Notes under the pieces: model-generated | Databases searched by the model: none | What the model was told of the DNA's origin: nothing | What the model saw: only the letters and a program-made list of their open reading frames with translations | NCBI GenBank assembly: GCA_029821255.1 | Contig: JALGTS010000085.1 | Span: forward strand, 1 to 5,674 | Source of the DNA: Candidatus Zipacnadia bacterium | GTDB lineage: Bacteria > Armatimonadota > Zipacnadia > Zipacnadales > Zipacnadaceae | DNA: 5,674 nt | Reading direction: 5' to 3' | Made by a program: the position numbers and the translations under genes | Shown: positions 1-4,943 of the stretch, piece after piece | How positions within the stretch are numbered: position 1 is the stretch's first letter | Layout of the letters: each line of letters opens with the position of its first letter

Positions 1-15
1 GTCGGCGAAACTAAG

Positions 16-456
16 CTACCCGGCGCGACCGAGGCCAGTAATTAGCCCAATCCCCGCTACTATGCACAGCACCCCGGCAACGTTGGGTGCAGTTAACTTC
101 TCTCCCAGAAACAAAGCAGCCAAAATGACGGTGACCAATGGATACGAAGCGGCTATCGGTACCACGCGCGAGGCCTCTCCGAACTTCAGAGCCTTATAGA
201 GGGCAAACTGGCCCAGAACTGGATTAACCACCACACCCGCTACCAACCAAGCCAGAGGTATGGCACCAGCAGCAGTAATCCTGCGAAATTGACCGGCCAA
301 CACCCCATAACCCGCGAAAATGACAGCCGTCATCAGAGAGCGAGCCACCACCGCGGCACTCGCCGGCAACCCACGCAGCGCTATCTTGTCGCAGATCGCC
401 CCACCGCCAAAGCCAATTAATGCCAGGAAGGCAAACAACACGGTAACTAAGTCCAT
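16..456 (-). CDS. single-domain EamA/DMT-type membrane transporter
   Basis: A 146-residue, very hydrophobic protein with about five predicted membrane helices (residues roughly 3-22, 34-54, 68-88, 98-116 and 124-142). The fourth helix region, SYPLVTVILAALFLGEKLT, followed by a Gly-rich last helix, is the hallmark of the EamA (drug/metabolite transporter) repeat. Most EamA proteins carry two such repeats (about 300 residues); this has one, like the small EamA proteins thought to work as dimers. An in-frame ATG 69 bases further upstream would add 23 polar residues. I prefer the ATG at 456 because AGGGGAG lies 9 bases before it and the protein then begins at the first helix. It follows the FGGY kinase on the same strand with a 79-base gap and no visible terminator, so the two are probably co-transcribed. 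The likely role is import or export of a small metabolite, perhaps the kinase substrate; the substrate is not readable. The stop codon is TAG at 16-18. Confidence 0.85.
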   Translation of the reverse strand: MDLVTVLFAFLALIGFGGGAICDKIALRGLPASAAVVARSLMTAVIFAGYGVLAGQFRRITAAGAIPLAWLVAGVVVNPVLGQFALYKALKFGEASRVVPIAASYPLVTVILAALFLGEKLTAPNVAGVLCIVAGIGLITGLGRAG

Positions 457-465
457 TATTGGCAT

Positions 466-472
466 CTCCCCT
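466..472 (-). promoter_or_regulatory. Shine-Dalgarno site of the EamA gene
   Basis: On the minus strand AGGGGAG is placed 9 bases before the ATG at 456-454. It decides the start in favour of the 146-residue protein. The ATG at 525, which sits 11 bases after the kinase stop codon, has only a poor AGG directly against it. Confidence 0.65.
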
Positions 473-535
473 ATGCAACGTTCAACACTCACAAGTCTCA
501 GGCCAAAGCTCAGCAACTCTGCCATCCTGCCTGGG

Positions 536-2038
536 CTACAACTGATGAACTATCTCCCGAACAGCCGGCCATAGCTGCTGATAGAGCTGAAAATAGTGCT
601 GGTAGCTTTCGTACATAGCAGGCCTTGGTTCATATACTACTTGCTCGTGAACTAACCATTCAACAGCCTGCTGTAGCGACTCGTAGACTCCTGTGGCCAC
701 TCCTCCCAGGATTGCTCCGGCCTGGCAGCCGCTTTCGACGACATTGATTGTCACTACCTGGCGGCCGGTGATGTCTGCTTTTAGCTGGAGCCAATACGGA
801 CTCTTCGAGCCACCGCCAGTAGCGCGCAAGCGGCTAACTTCCACACCTGCTTGCTTTAACGACTCCAGATTCAAGCGCAGATCCAGGCAGACGCCTTCAA
901 GCAGTGCTTTGATAAAGGATTTGCGATCGGTTGCCGAGGTCATACCCACCATCGTGCCTCGGGCACGCGCGTCCATATACGGTGTGCCCGCACCAGCGAA
1001 ATACGGCACAACAAGCAGGCCAGTAGGGCCGTCGGGCAAGCCCTCTAAAATTATCTCGTAGACGTCACGGCCTTGCTCGGCAGCGCGGATACGGTCGGCT
1101 TCTGCGAAATTATCCCGAAACCAGCGTAGCAAGCTGCCACTGGAATAGTTGAAGGCCAGCGAGACGTACATATCTCCTGCTACATGCGGATAGCAACAAT
1201 AGCCATGGCTGAGCATAGCTTCCGTGAGCACAGGCTCAGTAAAAGCAACCGTCACACATTCTACAGTGCCCATCCCGTCCACAGCCAATCCTTCACCGAT
1301 GATGCCTGCGCCTAACGCGTTCATAGGCTGATCGTGGCCGCCTGCCACCACCACACACTCGGTGCTCAGTCCCAGCAATTGTGCCGCATTAGCCGGCAGT
1401 TGTCCGATTACCTCCCCCGGGCGGATAGGCTCGGCCAACAGCTCCGCGCTGATACCTGCCGCCTCCAGCACCGGCTCAGACCAACTACGCTTCGTGATGT
1501 CAAAGGCCATCGTCCGACCCGCTAAGCTCCAGTCAAGTCGGACGGGTAGACCCAGTTTGCAGCAGATTACGTCCGGCCAGAGCAAGTATTTATGGGTTGC
1601 AGCATGTACCTGCGGTTCGTTATCACGTAGCCACATTAGCTTGGGCAAGGTGAAGCTGGGGTGGATCGGCATCCCCGTGATCTGAAAGATCTGCCTTTCC
1701 CCAAGCCGTTCAGCTAACTGGCGAACCTGCTGCTCCGCACGGCCATCGTAAGAGAGGATACTGCCATAAAGAAACTCCCCATGCTCATCAACTGGAACAA
1801 AGGCTTCCCCTTGAGCAGAAATAGCTAAGGCCTGCACCGGCTCACGGCAGGTTGCGGCAGCCTCACCAGTGACGGCAACAAACGCCTCCCAAACCTGCTG
1901 GGGATCAAGTTCAAAGAAGCCCGGCCGCGGATGAAGTTCGTCGTACTCTTGATAGGACTGGGCGAGCACCTGGCCGTCAGCATTAAATACAACCGCCTTG
2001 GCACCAGTGCTGCCTATATCAACACCCATCAAACTCAT
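536..2038 (-). CDS. FGGY-family carbohydrate kinase (xylulokinase-like)
   Basis: A 500-residue cytoplasmic ATP-dependent sugar or polyol kinase, normal length for the family. The N-terminal FGGY domain opens with GVDIGSTGAKAVVF (residues 5-18, phosphate-binding loop of the actin-like fold) and has SYDGR (96-100), the usual Asp-x-Arg substrate contact. The C-terminal domain starts near residue 225. It contains GGHDQPMNALGAG (233-245), whose Asp236 is the expected catalytic base, and the second signature TGGGSKSPYWLQLKADITG (407-425), followed by ESGCQAGAILGG (435-446). The reading frame extends 7 codons upstream to a GTG. The ATG at 2038 is chosen because AGGAG lies 8 bases before it and the protein then begins MSLMGVDIGS, as relatives do. 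The stop is TAG at 536-538. Xylulokinase is the best generic guess; other pentoses, hexoses or polyols are possible, since substrate cannot be told from sequence in this family. It is transcribed divergently from the lipid A genes and precedes a small transporter. Confidence 0.93.
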   Translation of the reverse strand: MSLMGVDIGSTGAKAVVFNADGQVLAQSYQEYDELHPRPGFFELDPQQVWEAFVAVTGEAAATCREPVQALAISAQGEAFVPVDEHGEFLYGSILSYDGRAEQQVRQLAERLGERQIFQITGMPIHPSFTLPKLMWLRDNEPQVHAATHKYLLWPDVICCKLGLPVRLDWSLAGRTMAFDITKRSWSEPVLEAAGISAELLAEPIRPGEVIGQLPANAAQLLGLSTECVVVAGGHDQPMNALGAGIIGEGLAVDGMGTVECVTVAFTEPVLTEAMLSHGYCCYPHVAGDMYVSLAFNYSSGSLLRWFRDNFAEADRIRAAEQGRDVYEIILEGLPDGPTGLLVVPYFAGAGTPYMDARARGTMVGMTSATDRKSFIKALLEGVCLDLRLNLESLKQAGVEVSRLRATGGGSKSPYWLQLKADITGRQVVTINVVESGCQAGAILGGVATGVYESLQQAVEWLVHEQVVYEPRPAMYESYQHYFQLYQQLWPAVREIVHQL

Positions 2039-2046
2039 CAGTATCA

Positions 2047-2051
2047 CTCCT
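2047..2051 (-). promoter_or_regulatory. Shine-Dalgarno site of the FGGY kinase
   Basis: AGGAG on the minus strand, 8 bases before the ATG at 2038-2036. It selects the 500-residue form over the GTG start at 2059, which lies upstream of this site. Confidence 0.8.
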
Positions 2052-2115
2052 ATCTCCACAGGCTGCTACCAGACAGACACTCCCACCGATTGATTGAATC
2101 CGTTACTACTTTTCT

Positions 2116-2127
2116 ACCGCCAGCGGT
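2116..2127. repeat. 12-base inverted repeat, candidate operator
   Basis: ACCGC-CA-GCGGT, two perfect 5-base arms around 2 bases, about 80 bases upstream of the kinase start within its presumed leader. It could be a regulator binding site or a small RNA hairpin. The arms are short, so chance is possible. Confidence 0.3.
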
Positions 2128-2184
2128 GGGCAGCCGAAAATGAGCACGTTTCGCCGGAAAATTCCCACCCAAAGCGTCCGCCGA

Positions 2185-2201
2185 GGTTAGAACTGTTAAC
2201 C
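2185..2201. repeat. GGTTA-N7-TAACC inverted repeat, candidate operator
   Basis: Perfect 5-base arms separated by 7 bases, lying just downstream (kinase direction) of the TATAAT box at 2220-2215. Sugar-kinase operons are commonly controlled by a repressor binding at such a place, but no regulator gene is in view and the arms are short. Confidence 0.3.
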
Positions 2202-2214
2202 TGATGCTGACCTT

Positions 2215-2238
2215 ATTATACAAATACGTCACTGTCAA
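2215..2238 (-). promoter_or_regulatory. possible promoter of the kinase-transporter operon
   Basis: On the minus strand a perfect TTGACA (2238-2233) is followed by a perfect TATAAT (2220-2215). Only 12 bases separate them, against the usual 16-18, so the two cannot be used together in the standard way. The TATAAT may work with a poor upstream element, or with an activator bound near the TTGACA. The position, about 175 bases upstream of the kinase ATG, is reasonable. Confidence 0.35.
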
Positions 2239-2284
2239 GACTTAGTTGCCGCCTACAACCAGCGGACTGCTGGGCTACGCAAGT

Positions 2285-2313
2285 TTGACAGCCATAGGGG
2301 CATAGGTTATAAT
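2285..2313 (+). promoter_or_regulatory. consensus sigma-70-type promoter of the lipid A operon
   Basis: TTGACA at 2285-2290 and TATAAT at 2308-2313 with exactly 17 bases between them, matching the housekeeping consensus at every base of both boxes with ideal spacing. Transcription should begin around 2320, giving a leader of about 120 bases before fabZ. It probably drives fabZ, lpxA, lpxB-like and the exporter as one message, since no terminator or other clear promoter is seen between them. Confidence 0.85.
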
Positions 2314-2326
2314 TTTGGCGGCGTCT

Positions 2327-2420
2327 GCACAGGCCTGCGGCCAAGACTTGCCGGCACCTGGATTGTCAGAGGAGATTGGCAGGTGGCCGAAGGGTGCACT
2401 GGGCGCAGGTCACCTGTGCC
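2327..2420 (+). promoter_or_regulatory. structured 5' leader with two competing folds
   Basis: Bases 2327-2339 can pair without mismatch with 2404-2409 plus 2413-2419, giving a 13-bp helix interrupted only by a 3-base bulge (2410-2412). This excludes a local hairpin (2402-2409 with 2413-2420, 8 bp including one G-U, 3-base loop) that ends 5 bases before the fabZ Shine-Dalgarno. A further stem joins CACCTG (2355-2360) to CAGGTG (2380-2385). The hairpin is followed by only two T residues, so it is not an intrinsic terminator. The two palindromic segments share GC(A/G)CAGG and CCTG(C/T)GC half-sites, so a DNA-binding protein could be the real reader. The pairing is seen directly; a regulatory role is inference. 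Confidence 0.4.
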
Positions 2421-2425
2421 TTGGG

Positions 2426-2432
2426 AAAGGAG
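2426..2432 (+). promoter_or_regulatory. Shine-Dalgarno site of fabZ
   Basis: AAAGGAG, 11 bases before the ATG at 2444. The spacing is slightly long but the match is strong, and it fixes the fabZ start well inside the longer open frame. It lies just 3' of the 2402-2420 hairpin. Confidence 0.8.
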
Positions 2433-2443
2433 CCACACAACAT

Positions 2444-2911
2444 ATGGATATCAGGGCGATCCTGCGGACACTGCCGCATCGCTATCCGTTCCTGTTGGTC
2501 GATCGGATTCTGGAGCTAAAGCCGGGGCAATGGGCCGTAGGCGTGAAAAATGTCACAGCAAATGAGCCACAGTTCACCGGCCACTGGCCGGAGAATCCTG
2601 TTATGCCCGGAGTGTTAATCGTGGAGGCGATGGCCCAGACTGCCGGCGTCGCTATGTTAACGGGTCATGAGACCCAGGGCAAACAGGCCTTTCTGGGGGG
2701 GGTGGACAAAGTGCGTTTTCGCCGACCCGTCACCCCGGGCGACCAGCTTATCATTGAAGCCAGACTCGTCCGCCAAAAGGGTTCTATGGGCAAGATGCAC
2801 ATCGTTGCTAAGGTGGAGGATGAGGTCGCTTGTAGTGGCGATTTCAGCTTCGTGCTGGTGGACCCCGACCAAAAATCAGACCAGCGCCCGCCAGAAACCA
2901 CAGACCAATGA
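2444..2911 (+). CDS. fabZ: 3-hydroxyacyl-[acyl-carrier-protein] dehydratase FabZ
   Basis: A 155-residue hot-dog-fold enzyme that removes water from 3-hydroxyacyl-ACP to give trans-2-enoyl-ACP in cytoplasmic fatty acid elongation. It competes with LpxA for 3-hydroxyacyl-ACP, which is why the two genes are often neighbours. It begins MDIRAILRTLPHRYPFLLVD, typical of the family. The active-site segment GHWPENPVMPGVLIVEAMAQ (46-65) holds the catalytic pair His47 and Glu61 at the standard 14-residue spacing. The length is normal, with a short polar tail after about residue 140. The frame is open for 43 codons further upstream, but that extension starts beside the promoter -10 box, before any plausible transcript start; the ATG at 2444 with AAAGGAG is therefore the start. 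Its TGA overlaps the lpxA ATG (ATGA). It contains a run of eight G at 2695-2702. Confidence 0.97.
   Translation: MDIRAILRTLPHRYPFLLVDRILELKPGQWAVGVKNVTANEPQFTGHWPENPVMPGVLIVEAMAQTAGVAMLTGHETQGKQAFLGGVDKVRFRRPVTPGDQLIIEARLVRQKGSMGKMHIVAKVEDEVACSGDFSFVLVDPDQKSDQRPPETTDQ
2695..2702 (+). repeat. G8 homopolymer inside fabZ
   Basis: Eight consecutive G encode the end of Leu, Gly-Gly and the start of Val (LGGV) in fabZ. The frame stays intact across it, so it is not an assembly error as shown. Such runs are prone to slippage in replication and sequencing. Confidence 0.9.
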
Positions 2912-3696
2912 ATATACACCCAACTGCCATAATAGAGCCCCACGCTGAATTGGGCAATAACGTCACCGTCAAGCCCTATGCGATCATTGAGGGAGATACC
3001 CAAATCGGTGATGATTGCATTATTGGCGCTTATGTAGTGATTCGGGCGGGGACCAGTGTAGGACCCGGAACCGAAGTCCACACCGGGGCAGTCTTGGGAG
3101 AACCCCCCCAGGATATAAAGTATGAGGGGCAAAAGTCTTACCTAAAGATTGGCTGTCATAATCAGATCCGCGAATTCGTAACCATACATCGCGGCAGCAG
3201 TGAGGCCGAAAGCACGCAGATTGGCGACCACAACCTACTGATGGCCTACGCCCACATCGGCCACGATGTTACCCTGGGCAGCAACATTATAATGGCTAAC
3301 AATGTTGGAGTCAGCGGCCATTGTGTCATTGAAGATTACGTCAACTTCGGGGGTATGGTGGGCATCCATCAGTTTGTCACTGTCGGCACTATGGCAATGG
3401 TTGGAGGCTTCTCCAAAGTCGTCCGCGACGTACCGCCCTACACAATCGTCGACGGCAATCCAGCCCGCCCCCGGGGGATTAACAGCCGAGGACTGCAACG
3501 CCACAATATGTCATCCGACCAGATTGCCGCGCTCAAGCATGCCTATCGCCTCCTGTTTCGTAGCGATCTCAATGTCAGCGACGCAGTGAGCACAATTTTA
3601 AAGGAGTCAGAACCGACAGCCGAGGTCAAGCGGCTCGTTGACTTTATGCTGCGTATTGATGAGGGGTACGGTGGCCGCCAGCTTGACCCTCACTAG
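2908..3696 (+). CDS. lpxA: acyl-[ACP]--UDP-N-acetylglucosamine O-acyltransferase LpxA
   Basis: A 262-residue cytoplasmic enzyme that transfers a 3-hydroxyacyl chain from ACP to the 3-OH of UDP-GlcNAc, the first step of lipid A synthesis; usually a trimer. Residues 1 to about 185 form a left-handed beta-helix of hexapeptide repeats, interrupted by the loop GEPPQDIKYEGQKSYLKIG (64-82). The helical C-terminal part (about 190-262) begins RGINSRGLQRHN. The active-site histidines are present: His116 and the catalytic His119 in AHIGHD, His138 in SGHC, His154 in IHQF. Gly167 in MVGGFS occupies the place of the E. coli chain-length ruler Gly173, suggesting a long (about C14) acyl chain. The ATG overlaps the fabZ stop (ATGA) and has no clear Shine-Dalgarno, so translation is probably coupled to fabZ. 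The glycine-asparagine motif after the helix reads DGNPARPRG, with Pro where E. coli has His. Confidence 0.97.
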   Translation: MNIHPTAIIEPHAELGNNVTVKPYAIIEGDTQIGDDCIIGAYVVIRAGTSVGPGTEVHTGAVLGEPPQDIKYEGQKSYLKIGCHNQIREFVTIHRGSSEAESTQIGDHNLLMAYAHIGHDVTLGSNIIMANNVGVSGHCVIEDYVNFGGMVGIHQFVTVGTMAMVGGFSKVVRDVPPYTIVDGNPARPRGINSRGLQRHNMSSDQIAALKHAYRLLFRSDLNVSDAVSTILKESEPTAEVKRLVDFMLRIDEGYGGRQLDPH

Positions 3697-3749
3697 CTGC
3701 TCCTGCCCCACACCTTGGATCGCTCAGCTTCGACCCATGGCTTTGACCT

Positions 3750-4943
3750 ATGAACCAGCAGCCCGAACTATTCTTTGTGACAGGTGAGCTATCTGGAGAC
3801 ATACATGCAGCCGGCTTAGCCCGCGAGCTAGCCAGAATGGCTGATGTCAGGCTGACTGGCGCTGGGGGGCCGCATATGCGCCAGGCAGGAGTCATTACAG
3901 ACTTTGACAGTACCAATTGGGGTACCATCGGCCTACCCCAAGCTATCCGCAAGATCCCTTACCTCTTACTGCAGAAAAAGCGCATTATCAATATAATAAA
4001 GCAGCGACAGCCTGCCTTGCTGATTCTCATAGACTTCGGCGCCTTCAATGTTCGTCTGGCTCGAACCGTTCGCCAGGTATGCCCCAACCAGCGATTTATG
4101 TACTACTTTCCCCCTTCATCCTGGCGGCGTCGCCCCCACGATTGGAGTTTTCTGGCTGAGTTGGTTGACGTAGCTGCAACACCCTTCAAGTGGTCGGCCC
4201 AGCAACTTCGTAGCTGTGGCATCGCGGCTCACTGGGTGGGCCATCCCGTCGTTGACCGCTTCAGTAACCGGCAGGAGGCAGCCGATTTCCGCCGCGAGCA
4301 AAACCTGCCCGACGGTGATCCCGTAGTCGGACTTATGCCGGGCAGCCGCAATGTTGAGCGTAACTGCATTGGCCCCCAGCTTTTGGCGACGACTGAGCTA
4401 CTGCGTAGCCAGCTACCCCAGGTCCGTTTTCTGTGGTCGGTACTACGCGAAGTTCAGTCTAATAAGCTGGACCGACGAGCTGCCACCACGGACCACATCA
4501 CGCCACTGGCCGACAGTCGTACTCTTATCCTGGCATCGGATATCGTAGTGACTGCCTCGGGGACCGCTACCCTGGAGGCGACCGCAGCCCTACGCCCGCT
4601 TATTATGGTCTACCGCGGTACGTTGGCTATGCAGATCCAGGCCCGGTTTATGGACTTCGGCACCGAATACTTCGCGATGCCCAACATCATCGCCCAGCAG
4701 CGTATCGTACCGGAGCTTATTCAGAATGAAGTTAATCCCCAGCGACTTTGCCAGGAAGTGCTGAACCTGCATACCGATAGGGTGTGGCAAGAGCAAATGA
4801 AGCAGCAGTTGGCTAAAGTTCGCATCGAACTTGGCCCGCCGGGGGCAGCACGGCGGACCGCACAACTGGCCCTGGCGCTGATAGCTGACCGGGACAAACT
4901 ACCACCCGTACAGACTGCTACAGTTGGGGAGGGGCCACAATGA
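3750..4943 (+). CDS. lpxB: LpxB-like lipid-A-disaccharide synthase, divergent
   Basis: A 397-residue GT-B type glycosyltransferase expected to join UDP-2,3-diacylglucosamine and 2,3-diacylglucosamine-1-phosphate at the inner membrane face. Family features in order: TGELSGDIHAAGLARELA (11-28), GAGGPHMRQAG (37-47), LILIDFGAFNVRLA (91-104), VGHPVVDRF (163-171), MPGSR (196-200), TASGTATLEA (268-277), VYRG (287-290) and MPNIIAQQRIVPELIQ (310-325). Length and order fit LpxB. Several normally strict motifs differ: GIDxPDFN is LIDFGAFN, SPSVWAWR is PPSSWRRR (121-128), FPFE is TPFK (144-147), and PGSR is followed by NVERN rather than an xEV-type sequence. A related but distinct glycosyltransferase is therefore possible. 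The start is secure because TGA at 3744-3746 is in frame just upstream; no Shine-Dalgarno is seen. It lies 53 bases after lpxA and overlaps the exporter gene by ATGA. Confidence 0.82.
   Translation: MNQQPELFFVTGELSGDIHAAGLARELARMADVRLTGAGGPHMRQAGVITDFDSTNWGTIGLPQAIRKIPYLLLQKKRIINIIKQRQPALLILIDFGAFNVRLARTVRQVCPNQRFMYYFPPSSWRRRPHDWSFLAELVDVAATPFKWSAQQLRSCGIAAHWVGHPVVDRFSNRQEAADFRREQNLPDGDPVVGLMPGSRNVERNCIGPQLLATTELLRSQLPQVRFLWSVLREVQSNKLDRRAATTDHITPLADSRTLILASDIVVTASGTATLEATAALRPLIMVYRGTLAMQIQARFMDFGTEYFAMPNIIAQQRIVPELIQNEVNPQRLCQEVLNLHTDRVWQEQMKQQLAKVRIELGPPGAARRTAQLALALIADRDKLPPVQTATVGEGPQ
4926..4934 (+). promoter_or_regulatory. Shine-Dalgarno site of the ABC exporter gene
   Basis: GGGGAGGGG within the last codons of the lpxB-like gene, 5 bases before the ATG at 4940 (about 7 from GGAGG). 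It is the strongest site in the operon, in contrast to the weak or absent sites of lpxA and lpxB. Confidence 0.7.

Larger units (their letters stand above)
2039..2443. other. divergent intergenic control region, no gene
   Basis: 405 bases between the FGGY kinase start and the fabZ start. No convincing gene is seen. The kinase half (2039-2240) carries promoter-like boxes and two short inverted repeats, described separately. The fabZ half has a perfect promoter at 2285-2313 and a structured leader to 2443. A 62-codon frame on the minus strand (2238-2050) begins with the TTG of a TTGACA box, has no recognisable features and runs into the kinase start, so it is not called. Confidence 0.85.

Noticed and set aside
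693..1061. 122-residue plus-strand frame inside the kinase gene
   Set aside because: It is antisense to a complete FGGY kinase with intact signatures, and shows no motif of its own.
2050..2238. 62-residue reading frame on the minus strand before the kinase
   Set aside because: It starts with the TTG of a promoter-like box, has no ribosome site or recognisable features, and runs into the kinase translation start.
2402..2422. hairpin read as an intrinsic terminator
   Set aside because: Only two T residues follow the stem, and a ribosome site and fabZ come directly after it.
2315..2443. 43-residue N-terminal extension of fabZ
   Set aside because: It begins one base after the -10 box, upstream of any plausible transcript start, has no Shine-Dalgarno, and known FabZ proteins begin at the MDIRAIL-like segment.
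2665..3132. 155-residue antisense frame across fabZ and lpxA
   Set aside because: It lies opposite two clearly conserved genes; its composition is that of a shadow frame and no start signal was seen.
3697..3749. possible missing gene or promoter between lpxA and lpxB
   Set aside because: At 53 bases it is too short for an lpxI-type gene, and no paired promoter boxes or hairpin with T run are visible.
3737..3787. 16-codon frame overlapping the lpxB start
   Set aside because: ATG at 3737 has no Shine-Dalgarno and the frame is short; it may be chance, although the lpxB start itself also lacks a Shine-Dalgarno.
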